Assembly: GCA_035560795.1 (NCBI GenBank)
Contig: DATMYV010000002.1
Span: forward strand, 1-43,483
DNA: 43,483 nt
Direction of reading: 5' to 3'
Source of the DNA: Longilinea sp035560795
GTDB lineage: Bacteria > Chloroflexota > Anaerolineae > Anaerolineales > Anaerolineaceae
Shown: positions 25,131-33,844 of the stretch, piece after piece
Layout of the letters: each line of letters opens with the position of its first letter
Position numbering within the stretch: the first letter of the stretch is position 1
Position numbers and translations under genes: made by a program
The notes under the pieces: model-generated
Told to the model about the DNA's origin: nothing
Database searches by the model: none
Seen by the model: only the letters and a program-made list of their open reading frames with translations

Positions 25131-26285
25131 TCATTTGACTGGTTCCCGACGTAACGTGCCAAACAGTGCCCGTCCGGTGATCGCCACCAAACCCCGGTTT
25201 TTCAACCAGCGCGGGTCGCGAACGACCGCCGCCAGCGCATTACGGATTACTCCGAGGGAATTTAATTTACCAGCATTTTCAAAGGCGTTCACGCCATTTA
25301 ATACGCCAAGTACTTGCTGGCGTGACCATCCTTGCAGTACATCCGGCAAGTTTTCTGCCAATAATTCCATATATTTCCCCGCGCCATTGCAAAGCGGTGA
25401 AAGTGCAAATGATGCCAGGGTGGCAAGCATTTCAGGCGGCTGTCCAAATAACAACCGAGGGTTGCTTTCAAAGGCCATATTCAAGCAGACCTGGCTTTCT
25501 TTCCCGTCGCCGCCGGCCAATGCCCGCGCCGCGGCATTCAAATAGGCATGGCCGTACGCCTCGCCGCGCAAAGCAACAGCCTCGGCAGGTAAATCCGGTT
25601 GTGCGAAAAACTTATCGAACATGGTGATCATGCCATTTTTCATCCGGACAGCCTGGCGCACCATGTTGGTATCGTGCATACGATAAAGATATACCGGCTG
25701 TTTTATCCATCTCATACGGCAGTCCAGCGAGGATAAACGCAACCACAAGTCCCAGTCCTCAACGAATCGCATGGTCTCATCAAACAACCCGGCTTTGTCC
25801 AACCAGTTCCTGCGTACCAGCGGCGAGCCTACGCAGAACGGACAGGTGCGCAGCCAGTCCGATAAATCGAGAGCAGGATTCTTTTCCCAGGGGCGTAATT
25901 CGCGCAGGGTCTTCATATTTGAATCAACGTCGATATATCCGCCGGCAACCAATCCTAATTGCGGTTCTGCATCCAGAATCGGAACTTGCAAGGACAGTTT
26001 CTCTGGCAGAAAGGCGTCGTCCGAATCCAAAAATGCAACATACTCGCCGTTCGATGCGCGAATGCCCGTGTTTCGAGCCCCTGGCAGGCCTTTGTTGGCC
26101 TGATAAATATAGCGGAAGCGCGTATCCTTTACCTGTGCGGCGACTTCACGCGTTTGATCGTCCGAACCATCATCCACAATAATGGCTTCCCAATCCGGGT
26201 AAACCTGTAACAACACGCTTTCTATGGCGGTCATAATCATATCGGCCCGGTTGAAAGAGGGAATGATGATGCTTACTCTTGGCAT
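25131..26285 (-). CDS. GT2 glycosyltransferase with helical C-terminal domain
   Basis: 384 residues. The GT-A domain covers about 1-230: RVSIIIPSFNRADMIMTAIE, IVDDGSDDQT (about 36-45), YVAFLDSDDAFLPEKL (DxD about 86-90) and VEDWDLWLRLSSL (about 168-180). The remaining 150 residues are helical and Ala/Leu-rich (HAYLNAAARALAGGDGKESQ, PRWLKNRGLVAITGRALFG), resembling TPR-type packing. The same layout is found in the next gene, and both C-termini end on a similar NRG motif, so the two are probably tandem duplicates. The start MPRVS is shared by both. Confidence 0.87.
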   Translation of the reverse strand: MPRVSIIIPSFNRADMIMTAIESVLLQVYPDWEAIIVDDGSDDQTREVAAQVKDTRFRYIYQANKGLPGARNTGIRASNGEYVAFLDSDDAFLPEKLSLQVPILDAEPQLGLVAGGYIDVDSNMKTLRELRPWEKNPALDLSDWLRTCPFCVGSPLVRRNWLDKAGLFDETMRFVEDWDLWLRLSSLDCRMRWIKQPVYLYRMHDTNMVRQAVRMKNGMITMFDKFFAQPDLPAEAVALRGEAYGHAYLNAAARALAGGDGKESQVCLNMAFESNPRLLFGQPPEMLATLASFALSPLCNGAGKYMELLAENLPDVLQGWSRQQVLGVLNGVNAFENAGKLNSLGVIRNALAAVVRDPRWLKNRGLVAITGRALFGTLRREPVK

Positions 26286-26310
26286 GAGTTTCTTCTCACC
26301 TGGCTCAATT

Positions 26311-27510
26311 TTACGCCTGCCGAAGATCGGAATTAGCGAATAGCGATTTTACCAACATTGATAGCACGCCGCGGTTTCGTAATACTTCCGGCGCTGCTGC
26401 CAAACCTCGCCGCAACAGGCGGCGAACCTCGGCCAGATTGTGATGTTCATATTGCTGAAATGCGCCACTGACAAACAACCAGCCAGCTGCCTGGCGGTAT
26501 GATGGCTGCTCCCGGTTTACTTCAGCGGGCAAACCATCCAATGCACGCTGGATAAAGGCCAGGGCCTCGTCATACGATTCAGTATCGGTTTCGATCATCT
26601 TGGCGCGGTCGACAAATAACCACAACAATTTTTCGCGAGTACCCAATGATGAATCTGTTTGTATTGCCCGGCGCAGGAAATCCTGTCCGGCTTGTATTCT
26701 ATCCAACTGGTAAGCAGCCTGGATTGCCAAAACCAGCGCGAAACGCAAGGCTTCCCTGCGCAAACGCAGCTTTTCCTGAGGGTCACCCCGCCAACCAGCA
26801 AGATTCTTATCAACAATGCGAAGGTGTTGTTGGATTGACTCCTCGTCCATCTGGCGGGTAAGCAGCTTCTTCCAGCCATAGACCCGGTAAGAGGCTAAGG
26901 GTTCAGGAATGTAGGCAAAAGGTCCGAGTTGAGCCAGGCGCACCCACATATCCCAGTCTTCCGACTGCACAAGGTCAAGGTCAAATTTACCCACCTCATC
27001 GAGCAGCCGACGCCGTACCATAGCTGCAGAACCACCCCCAGCCACCACATTGCTGCTAAGAAGCGGGATTGAATAATCCGCAATGACCAACCCTTCACCT
27101 GGTTCTCCGTCGAGCGTCTGACCGCAAAAAGACACGGGTTTTCCGCTCTCATCCAGGTAGCGTGCCTGGCAAAAGACGAGCGATACCTGCGGGTTGGCAT
27201 CCAATACGGCCACCTGGCGTTCAAGTTTTTCAGGCGCCCAAAGATCGTCCGAGTCTAGAAAGGCGATATATTCACTTTGCGTGTGAGACAGTGCATTGTT
27301 ACGGGCCGCAGAGCGCTCGCTGTTCTGTTGGTAGATATACTGGATGCGGTTCTGGAAAGGTTGCAACACCTCACGGGTGTTATCTGTTGAACCGTCATCA
27401 ACGACGATGACTTCAAAATCACGAAAACTCTGGGCAAAAACGCTGTCCAGGGTACCAGCGATAAACCGCGCACTATTATAGGTAGGAATGATGACGCTAA
27501 CCCGTGGCAA
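26311..27510 (-). CDS. GT2 glycosyltransferase, tandem paralogue with helical C-terminus
   Basis: 399 residues from a TTG at 27510, chosen because GGAG lies 7 bases upstream and the result (MPRVSVIIPTYNSARF) matches its neighbour's N-terminus; an ATG at 27525 would add five residues. Donor-site motifs: VVDDGSTDNT, SERSAARNNALSH, FLDSDDLWAPEKL (DxD) and SEDWDMWVRLAQLG. Residues about 240-399 form a helical domain with repeated pairs (QDFLRRAIQTDSSLG, EALAFIQRALDGLPAE, NLAEVRRLLRRGLAAAPEVL) that looks like TPR repeats. It overlaps the preceding GT4 gene by 14 bases. Confidence 0.87.
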   Translation of the reverse strand: MPRVSVIIPTYNSARFIAGTLDSVFAQSFRDFEVIVVDDGSTDNTREVLQPFQNRIQYIYQQNSERSAARNNALSHTQSEYIAFLDSDDLWAPEKLERQVAVLDANPQVSLVFCQARYLDESGKPVSFCGQTLDGEPGEGLVIADYSIPLLSSNVVAGGGSAAMVRRRLLDEVGKFDLDLVQSEDWDMWVRLAQLGPFAYIPEPLASYRVYGWKKLLTRQMDEESIQQHLRIVDKNLAGWRGDPQEKLRLRREALRFALVLAIQAAYQLDRIQAGQDFLRRAIQTDSSLGTREKLLWLFVDRAKMIETDTESYDEALAFIQRALDGLPAEVNREQPSYRQAAGWLFVSGAFQQYEHHNLAEVRRLLRRGLAAAPEVLRNRGVLSMLVKSLFANSDLRQA

Positions 27511-28777
27511 CGGTTTTCTCCGCATTAAAGGGATTGCGATTAACCTTTGCTATCCGTTCATAAAATTTCGCCGCATGGTCAGCCAATTTATTCCAGTCGT
27601 AATCCCGTTCGACTAATTTTCGACCGTTGTTTCCCAACTTTTTCCTCAGGTCAGCATCATCCATCAACCGCAAAGTCTGCGCTGCAAAGTCCTCTGCCTG
27701 ATCGGCTATGAGAATTTCTTCACCCGCTGTCACATCCAACCCTTCAGCACCAATGCTGGTGGAAATAATCGCTTTCCCCATTGCCATGCCGTCTAGAATC
27801 TTCAAGCGTGTTCCGCCGCCCAGCCGTAAAGGCACCACCATTATCCCAGCCTTATGAACAATCGGACGTACATCTTCAATGTAACCGGCCAGTTCAACGC
27901 CGGGTAAACCTGCCAGTTCTGCAGGTGGATTTGCACCGAGTATCATAATTCGTGCGTCCGGTTTGTTGGCTCGAATAAGTGGCAATATTTCGCGGCAGAA
28001 ATAAACCATAGCATCCGCGTTGGGCGGATAACGATAATTGCCGAGGTACACCATGCAGTGAGCATCCACTGGAGCATCAGAGGGCTGGTAATAATCGATA
28101 TCCACGCCGTTGGGGACAACTTCAACGGAAAGTCCCGGGCAACGTTCCTGCAAAACTCGGCGGTCATCTTCCGAAACTGCCACTGCTCCCTGGTAAGCCC
28201 GATAGTTTCGCTGCTCGTAGCGAATGATCTTGCTCAATTCCAATCCGGAAAATAGCCGATCTTCGAAGTTTCCAGGATGGGTGCTGCGGAAGCGCTTGAA
28301 AATGCTCGAGCCCACGTTGTGAGTAGCCAAAATGCGTGGAATTCCATTGGCAGCCTGCGCCAACTCTGCGTTGCCCTCGAATTCGCTCACGACCAGATCA
28401 AAATGCTGTTCTGATAGGACACGTTCCACCGTCTCGTGGCGTTCGGGCGTGGCAGGCAGCCAGTATATACCTGGCGCTTTAACATAGCCGAAACAATAAA
28501 CAAATAAACGTTCCCAATGCAGATGGGCAACGATCTTTAGCAATAAACCGCTCCAGCCACGATTGGGCAAGGGACGTTCTTCGCCGCGCGGAAGCTGCAC
28601 CACCCGCTCGCTGAAGGCTTCCACTCCCCACACGTTGCCTTCCTGGCCCTGCCAGACCGGGCAGACCCAGGTGATAGTGTGCTTCCTGGCCATCCTGGAG
28701 TAAAGGTTGTAGCAGCGGTTGGCGCCGCCGTTATCCACCGGAAAAGGAAGCATGGCTGAAATCACCAGGATATTCAT
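27497..28777 (-). CDS. GT4-family glycosyltransferase
   Basis: 426 residues. MNILVISAMLPFPVDNGGAN starts the acceptor domain, with NGGANR as the glycine loop. VVPNGVDIDYYQPSDAP, MVYLGNYRYPPNADAMVYF and VPLRLGGGTRLKILDGMAMG, then AIISTSIGAEGLDV, define the donor domain. The GGGTRLKIL and GAEGL motifs are shared with the gene at 19511 and recall GT4 proteins often found in exopolysaccharide clusters. The ATG shares ATGA with the stop of the pyruvyltransferase gene, so translation is coupled. It is expected to be cytoplasmic or peripheral to the membrane. Confidence 0.88.
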   Translation of the reverse strand: MNILVISAMLPFPVDNGGANRCYNLYSRMARKHTITWVCPVWQGQEGNVWGVEAFSERVVQLPRGEERPLPNRGWSGLLLKIVAHLHWERLFVYCFGYVKAPGIYWLPATPERHETVERVLSEQHFDLVVSEFEGNAELAQAANGIPRILATHNVGSSIFKRFRSTHPGNFEDRLFSGLELSKIIRYEQRNYRAYQGAVAVSEDDRRVLQERCPGLSVEVVPNGVDIDYYQPSDAPVDAHCMVYLGNYRYPPNADAMVYFCREILPLIRANKPDARIMILGANPPAELAGLPGVELAGYIEDVRPIVHKAGIMVVPLRLGGGTRLKILDGMAMGKAIISTSIGAEGLDVTAGEEILIADQAEDFAAQTLRLMDDADLRKKLGNNGRKLVERDYDWNKLADHAAKFYERIAKVNRNPFNAEKTVATG

Positions 28778-30000
28778 GCGCCTGCCAGACTCACGGCAGC
28801 CAACTCGCGCACTGCCGGCAGGCGGCGTTGCACCTGTGCTGCCAAAGCCTCGCGCTGCTCATATTTTTCGATAAAGAAGGCCGAAAGCTTTCCAGGCGAT
28901 ACCACATCTTGCGGTTGAATGGTCAGGCCGTCCATCTCGAAGTGCTGAAATAGACCTTCAAATTTATCCTGATACGCTACACAAATTACCGGCACTCCCT
29001 GACCCAGGCATGCAATGGCTAGGTGCATCTTTCCACTCAACACAAAATTGAGCCCGGCTACCATGGCCTTGATCTCGGATGGTTTGCAGGGCGTGGGAAT
29101 AATTTTGCAATGAATTCGCACGGCTTCGTCCACTGCGGTGTAAATTGCCTCAGCCAACATGACGTCGCTGACCCTGCCGCGAATATCATGCGGAATCAAT
29201 AGAAAACTGGCATTGGAGATGCGAGCAGTGATTTCGTGCATGGCAACCGCGTAAGCATTTACCAGCCGGACAGTCGTCAGATCTTTCACTTGTTCAAGTA
29301 AGATATGATTGGCGTTTATTCCAATTACCACCCGCCCGGCATGCCGTTCGCGCTCCACCCATTGATACACCGATTGAACCTTATCGGTTTCAGGGGTGGG
29401 TTCAAGCAAAAAAGCCACATCCGCCACCAATTCCACCGGCCGCTGGAGAGAACTGGTCAACCGCTGCAATGTCAAGGGGTCGCGGCCAAACAAACGAACA
29501 GTATCAGGCAGTGATTTAAGAGCCATTACACATTCTGGATCAGGACGGCTGTTAAAACTAAAGCTGATAATGCGCGTTGGCACGCCAGTCTGGGCAGCCA
29601 TTTTCGCTACAGCGATTCGTTGCAGCGAATCGCGCGGTCCATAATAACCATCCATTACATCCGTACCAAGAACGAAGAAACGTTCATAACGGCTGGCCAT
29701 CCGGCAAAACCGAAAACGCACACCCCAAGATTCGTATTCATAAAAATCCTGCAGACAAAAAACCTCCGAAATGCCGCTCAGGTATGACCAGTTATCATCC
29801 TCGCGATAAGAAACCAGCCCAATTTTATTCACGCCCTGCCGGGCAAGTTGAACTACCGCCGATGTAACCACCGCCTCATCGCCGAAACTGCCGGGAGAAT
29901 AGGGCGGCATCACCAACGCCGAACCGGAGAGTGGTTTCCGAAACAGCCTCAGTATTGAGGTGTAGATCGAAAACAAGGCGCCGTAGATTCTCTTCTTCAT
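28774..30000 (-). CDS. Polysaccharide pyruvyltransferase family protein
   Basis: 408 residues. PPYSPGSFGDEAVVTSAVVQ (about 32-51) is the N-terminal glycine motif of the pyruvyltransferase family; later motifs are RDPLTLQRL, ELVADVAFLL, GINANHIL, LIPHDIRG and LNFVLSGKMHLAIACLGQGV (about 331-350), the conserved C-terminal SGKMHLAI-type block. These enzymes move pyruvate from PEP onto sugars as ketals, adding negative charge; in some bacteria the product is the ligand of SLH domains. It lies 4 bases after the ABC-exporter ATPase gene, which suggests that pyruvylation is tied to export. GAGGT precedes the ATG by 6 bases. Confidence 0.9.
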   Translation of the reverse strand: MKKRIYGALFSIYTSILRLFRKPLSGSALVMPPYSPGSFGDEAVVTSAVVQLARQGVNKIGLVSYREDDNWSYLSGISEVFCLQDFYEYESWGVRFRFCRMASRYERFFVLGTDVMDGYYGPRDSLQRIAVAKMAAQTGVPTRIISFSFNSRPDPECVMALKSLPDTVRLFGRDPLTLQRLTSSLQRPVELVADVAFLLEPTPETDKVQSVYQWVERERHAGRVVIGINANHILLEQVKDLTTVRLVNAYAVAMHEITARISNASFLLIPHDIRGRVSDVMLAEAIYTAVDEAVRIHCKIIPTPCKPSEIKAMVAGLNFVLSGKMHLAIACLGQGVPVICVAYQDKFEGLFQHFEMDGLTIQPQDVVSPGKLSAFFIEKYEQREALAAQVQRRLPAVRELAAVSLAGA

Positions 30001-30004
30001 AGGG

Positions 30005-31273
30005 TTACCTCGTTTCTGGCAACGTCCAGTGGTGAGGCAGCATCACGCTGCCCAAACGCTGGTTGCGCGCCACAACTGGGCGGCCACGAATTTGACCTTC
30101 TTCGACATTGAAAAAAGCTGCGCCTTCCACATGATCTTGAATATCGCCGTTTCCGCTAATGCCGACATTAATGCGATAACGGCCTGGTATCAACAATAAT
30201 TCATCAATTGTGCACACCACATGCGTGCCAAGGCTGAAATCGTGCGTGTCCTTCTCGCCCGTATCGCCGCTGTTAAAGTAAGCCACCGGGCGGCCTTGAA
30301 GGTCATAAATGGTGAAATCTACATATTCCAATACCATTCCAGTAGGAATCTGGTTGAGATGGAAGACGAATTTTGCAGGCTGGCCGGTGATCAGAGTCAT
30401 GGCAGCCATTTCACTTTGATCGGTGATATCCACGCCTACCAACCGAATACTTCCCTGGCCGCTGCGGTCATTGCGAAGAGAAAGATCTTCCTGGGTGCGG
30501 TCTTCAATCATTTTCAGATAAGTCGACACTGCATCGTTGATAGAGCCATCCACCAACACCTTGCCGCGTTGCAAATACAACCCACGGTTACACAACGACT
30601 GGACTGCTGCCATGTTGTGGCTGACAAATAAAACCGTACGTCCTTCCGTAGCCACCTCACTCATTTTCCCCAGGCATTTCTTTTGGAACTCGGCATCGCC
30701 TACCGCCAAGACTTCATCGATGAGAAGAACTTCTGGTTCAAGATGTGCTGCGACCGCAAAGCCGAGGCGCACGCGCATACCAGAAGAGTAATACTTGATC
30801 GGTGTGTCGATAAAGCGTTCCACGCCAGAAAAAGCAACAATTTCATCAAACTTGCGTTCAATTTCGGACCGGCGCATTCCCAATATTGCGCCGGAGAGAA
30901 AAACATTTTCACGTCCGGTCAACTCGGGATGAAATCCCGTGCCCACTTCAAGCAATGCCCCTACCCGGCCGTGAATGGTAGCAACCCCGGAAGTTGGTTC
31001 GGTTATACGGGCAAGCAATTTGAGCAGCGTGCTCTTGCCGGCCCCATTCCGTCCGATCACTCCCAGAACATTGCCGCGATCGACTTCAAAGGAGACGCCA
31101 TTCAAAGCCCACAGTGTTTCATCATCGCTGGGCGGCCGCAAGGTGGTGGTGAGGTAACGGAAGGGACTGGCAGCCCGCTGCATCAGAGAGCGCTTGACGC
31201 CCTTCTCTTTTTGGATTATTCCAATCCGGTAGCGCTTGGTAAGATTATCAACTCGAATGGCAATATTGCTCAT
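30005..31273 (-). CDS. wzt: ABC exporter ATPase with C-terminal glycan-binding domain (Wzt-like)
   Basis: 422 residues. Walker A GRNGAGKST (about 74-82), signature YSSGMRVRLGFA (about 162-173), Walker B EVLLIDE (about 181-187) and switch His in FVSHN (about 219) are intact. Residues about 255-422 form a Wzt_C-type beta-sandwich (FVFHLNQIPTGMVLEYVDFT, GRPVAYFNSGDTGEKD, IPGRYRINVGI). In known O-antigen exporters this domain recognises the modified, non-reducing end of the finished chain. The start overlaps the stop of the permease gene by four bases. With the permease it should export a polyprenyl-linked polymer. Confidence 0.94.
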   Translation of the reverse strand: MSNIAIRVDNLTKRYRIGIIQKEKGVKRSLMQRAASPFRYLTTTLRPPSDDETLWALNGVSFEVDRGNVLGVIGRNGAGKSTLLKLLARITEPTSGVATIHGRVGALLEVGTGFHPELTGRENVFLSGAILGMRRSEIERKFDEIVAFSGVERFIDTPIKYYSSGMRVRLGFAVAAHLEPEVLLIDEVLAVGDAEFQKKCLGKMSEVATEGRTVLFVSHNMAAVQSLCNRGLYLQRGKVLVDGSINDAVSTYLKMIEDRTQEDLSLRNDRSGQGSIRLVGVDITDQSEMAAMTLITGQPAKFVFHLNQIPTGMVLEYVDFTIYDLQGRPVAYFNSGDTGEKDTHDFSLGTHVVCTIDELLLIPGRYRINVGISGNGDIQDHVEGAAFFNVEEGQIRGRPVVARNQRLGSVMLPHHWTLPETR

Positions 31274-32139
31274 AGCACATCCACGATTGTTCGTTCAGTC
31301 CTGCGGAATATAAAGGCGCCTATCACAAGCAGTACGCCCATAATTCCCATTGAGATCCAGAAAGTGGTGCCCGGCGGGCTGCCGGCGGCTGGTCCTAAAA
31401 GTGCCCACCGGAACCCGTCAATGATGCCAGCCATAGGATTGAGTTGGTAGAGGAAGACTAAACTCTTCGGTACCGAGGAAATTGGATAAATAACCGGCGA
31501 TAGATACATCAATGCCTGCAGAAGGAAATTGACCGCGAACGCAACATCGCGGTAACGGACCGAAAGGGTTGCCAGCCACAATCCCACCATTAATGCCATC
31601 ATCACTGCCGCCAGGGTAAAAGCCGGCAGCCATAGCATTTCGATCCGCAATGGCAGCTTGAAAAACGGCATGATAATGAGGAAAACAAGAAATGAAGCCA
31701 TCAAATCGACCAGGCCGGAGAGCACCCCCGCCACAGCAATGATCATGCGCGGGAAGTAGACCTTTGAGATGATATCCATGTTCTGCACCAGGCTGCCGGC
31801 TGAGCGAAGAACCGCACTGGAGAAATAACCCCACGGCAGCAGCGCTGAAAGCGAAAACAATGCATATGGCAGGTTGTTGCTGGGTATCTTGACGAATACA
31901 CCGAATACCAGCGTCAACACAATGACATTTAGGATCGGGCGCAGGAATAGCCAGGATGCGCCTAACGCGGTCTGACGGTAAACACCGCGGATTTCGCGCC
32001 AAATCAGCAGCATTAACAGTTCACGGTATTCCCAGATATCCTTCAGGCCCAAAGAGGACCAACCGTGCGTTGCCTGGATCACAGTCGTTATGCTGGGATC
32101 GGGCAAAGAGGTTTTCTTACCAAACTCGGATGCAGTCAT
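31270..32139 (-). CDS. wzm: ABC-2 polysaccharide exporter permease (Wzm/TagG-like)
   Basis: 289 residues with six membrane segments. LLLIWREIRGVYRQTALGASW (42-62) contains the amphipathic entry helix and the start of the first segment; GYFSSAVLRSAGSLVQN, YFPRMIIAVAG, RYRDVAFAVNFLLQALMYLS and LNPMAGIIDGFRWAL are typical of Wzm, TagG and KpsM-type permeases. It forms the channel for the Wzt-like ATPase encoded directly after it. Together they would flip the whole chain rather than single repeat units. AAAGGG lies 6 bases before the ATG. Confidence 0.94.
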   Translation of the reverse strand: MTASEFGKKTSLPDPSITTVIQATHGWSSLGLKDIWEYRELLMLLIWREIRGVYRQTALGASWLFLRPILNVIVLTLVFGVFVKIPSNNLPYALFSLSALLPWGYFSSAVLRSAGSLVQNMDIISKVYFPRMIIAVAGVLSGLVDLMASFLVFLIIMPFFKLPLRIEMLWLPAFTLAAVMMALMVGLWLATLSVRYRDVAFAVNFLLQALMYLSPVIYPISSVPKSLVFLYQLNPMAGIIDGFRWALLGPAAGSPPGTTFWISMGIMGVLLVIGAFIFRRTERTIVDVL

Positions 32140-32151
32140 GCTTTACCCTTT

Positions 32152-33747
32152 CTAAGGTTTTTGAAGGGGTTCAACGATATAAAAAGCCGTATCCTTGAAA
32201 ACTTGATGATCCGTCACCGTGCCGCAAGGAGCAATCCAGCTGCGGAACCAGTTTTCATTTTCCGCGCTGACAGGGTCGCCGGCATAGTTGCCTTCGGGAA
32301 AAAGTACAAATATACTGCGGGCTCCAATTGGCGGTTGTTGCAATTGCTGGCAGGTGACCTGATTGAGAAATTGCGCCCGGCGCACTGGCCTGCGGAAATA
32401 ATACCAGAGTGTTGACTCGCGCGTACTGAAAAGCAGATCTGAATCGCGTAAATTCTGACGCAAGTATGCCATAACCGGGTGATCACGTACTGCCGCTGTT
32501 TCAAAGCCGCGTCCAAGCGGGGCAGCCGCGACGACGCTCAGGCTGGTTTGGATATAGGCAAGCAAAATGCCGGCCAGCACCAGGCCTATCAACACGCGCA
32601 CCAGTCTACTTTTCAACCGCCGGAACAGAGCCGTCAATGCCAGCCCCAACAGAACAATAATAAAGGGATAAGCCGGCACAAAGTAACGGGGAAAATCCCA
32701 TTGAGCCCAGGAATTGCCCAGGGCAAAGAAAAAGCCAAAATAAAGGACTAGATAAACCAGCATGGCCAGTACAGGCCAGTTGACCAAATCTCTGAAGGCA
32801 CTGATGAACTGCGGGCGGTTTCGCCAGACATACAATAAGACTATTAGGGCGATTAACGCGGCCGCCGCAATCAGGATCACGATCGGCATGTTTTCCGCAA
32901 AGCTGCGAAAGCCAAGCCCCAGACTTAAATCCGGTTTGAATTGCTCAAACAGCAGCCGTGCCAGCCACCCCCGCGTGGTGCGTTCAATATCCCAGCCGGC
33001 CGAATTGGTGGCGCAGTAAAAGCGACCGGTCTCCAGGTAATTTGCGCCTAAGGCAACAAAGGCAGGGATCTGTGAAAGCGCCGTCAGTCCCACCTCAGCA
33101 AGAGCTCGCCGCGGCCGTTTAGCCAGCAAGGAGCGCAGCACCAGTACGCCGCCCGCAATTGCCACCAACATTCCCCCCACCAAACGCAACATGGTTGCAG
33201 CCGCCATCAGCAGTACCAACGCAATTAAGACTTTCCAACCCGGACGGTCGGAGCGCACGTAGTACACCACCACCAGGATCAATCCCAGCGTGGCCGGAAT
33301 GTAAAGCGTTTCGGTCAACGCGTAAGTCAACACATTGAGCAGCGGTTGGAATATTAGCAGCGCGCCGCCGGTGAGCAAAGCAGCCGGCAGACTGTGCGCC
33401 AGAATCCAGACCAAAACCGCACTCAAAATGGCTGTCAGTGCCAATCCAACCAGCGATAATCCGTACAAAGCCGCTTCTTCTGAGATTCCCAGTCGCAGCA
33501 GCCCCGAGAGAAAAATCGGGTAGCCGGGCATGTAGGCGCAAAAACGCCGTGCCGCCGCCTGATCGGTGGTCAACGTCATGTCAATTTGCAGCCGTCCGTT
33601 TGAGGCCAGGTTTTCGGCAGCATTCAGATAGGTGGCAGTGTCATGGGTAAGCGCAGGGGTAACCGGCATCATGGCACGTCCCAATCCAACGGCCAGCAAT
33701 ATCAGCAGTATCAGCCCGATGATCATGAACCAGGGGTTGCTCTTCAA
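32152..33747 (-). CDS. GT39-like polytopic membrane glycosyltransferase
   Basis: 531 residues from a TTG at 33747, favoured because GAGGTG lies about 6-8 bases upstream; a GTG at 33756 would add three residues but has no such spacing. About eleven membrane segments. The first extracytoplasmic loop TPALTHDTATYLNAAENLAS has an Asp in the position of the catalytic Asp of ArnT/PMT-type enzymes. A soluble domain of about 130 residues (YLRQNLRDSDLLFSTREST and onward) ends the protein, as is usual for the family. It is likely to use a polyprenyl-phosphate sugar outside the membrane. It precedes the exporter genes by 12 bases. Confidence 0.78.
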   Translation of the reverse strand: MKSNPWFMIIGLILLILLAVGLGRAMMPVTPALTHDTATYLNAAENLASNGRLQIDMTLTTDQAAARRFCAYMPGYPIFLSGLLRLGISEEAALYGLSLVGLALTAILSAVLVWILAHSLPAALLTGGALLIFQPLLNVLTYALTETLYIPATLGLILVVVYYVRSDRPGWKVLIALVLLMAAATMLRLVGGMLVAIAGGVLVLRSLLAKRPRRALAEVGLTALSQIPAFVALGANYLETGRFYCATNSAGWDIERTTRGWLARLLFEQFKPDLSLGLGFRSFAENMPIVILIAAAALIALIVLLYVWRNRPQFISAFRDLVNWPVLAMLVYLVLYFGFFFALGNSWAQWDFPRYFVPAYPFIIVLLGLALTALFRRLKSRLVRVLIGLVLAGILLAYIQTSLSVVAAAPLGRGFETAAVRDHPVMAYLRQNLRDSDLLFSTRESTLWYYFRRPVRRAQFLNQVTCQQLQQPPIGARSIFVLFPEGNYAGDPVSAENENWFRSWIAPCGTVTDHQVFKDTAFYIVEPLQKP

Positions 33748-33789
33748 ACTCACCACCTCTTCGTAATATTATATTGATTCAACGTACAA

Positions 33790-33844
33790 CAGGAGGTCCT
33801 GAACGATCAAAACCTCCTGCTGGAGATAACCTCATATAAGGTTA
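33790..33844 (-). terminator. Two hairpins after the large NodB-like gene
   Basis: CAGGAGGT (33790-33797) pairs with ACCTCCTG (33812-33819), an 8-base-pair stem with a 14-base loop. TAACCT (33827-33832) pairs with AGGTTA (33839-33844) and includes the stop codon. Neither is followed by a clear U-run, so this may weaken rather than end transcription into the GT39 and exporter genes. A TATAAT at 33773-33768 on the minus strand could restart it, but no -35 is seen. Confidence 0.4.

Noticed and set aside
30683..31450. 255-residue + strand frame opposite wzt
   Set aside because: It is antisense to intact Walker A and signature motifs and has no protein-like pattern.
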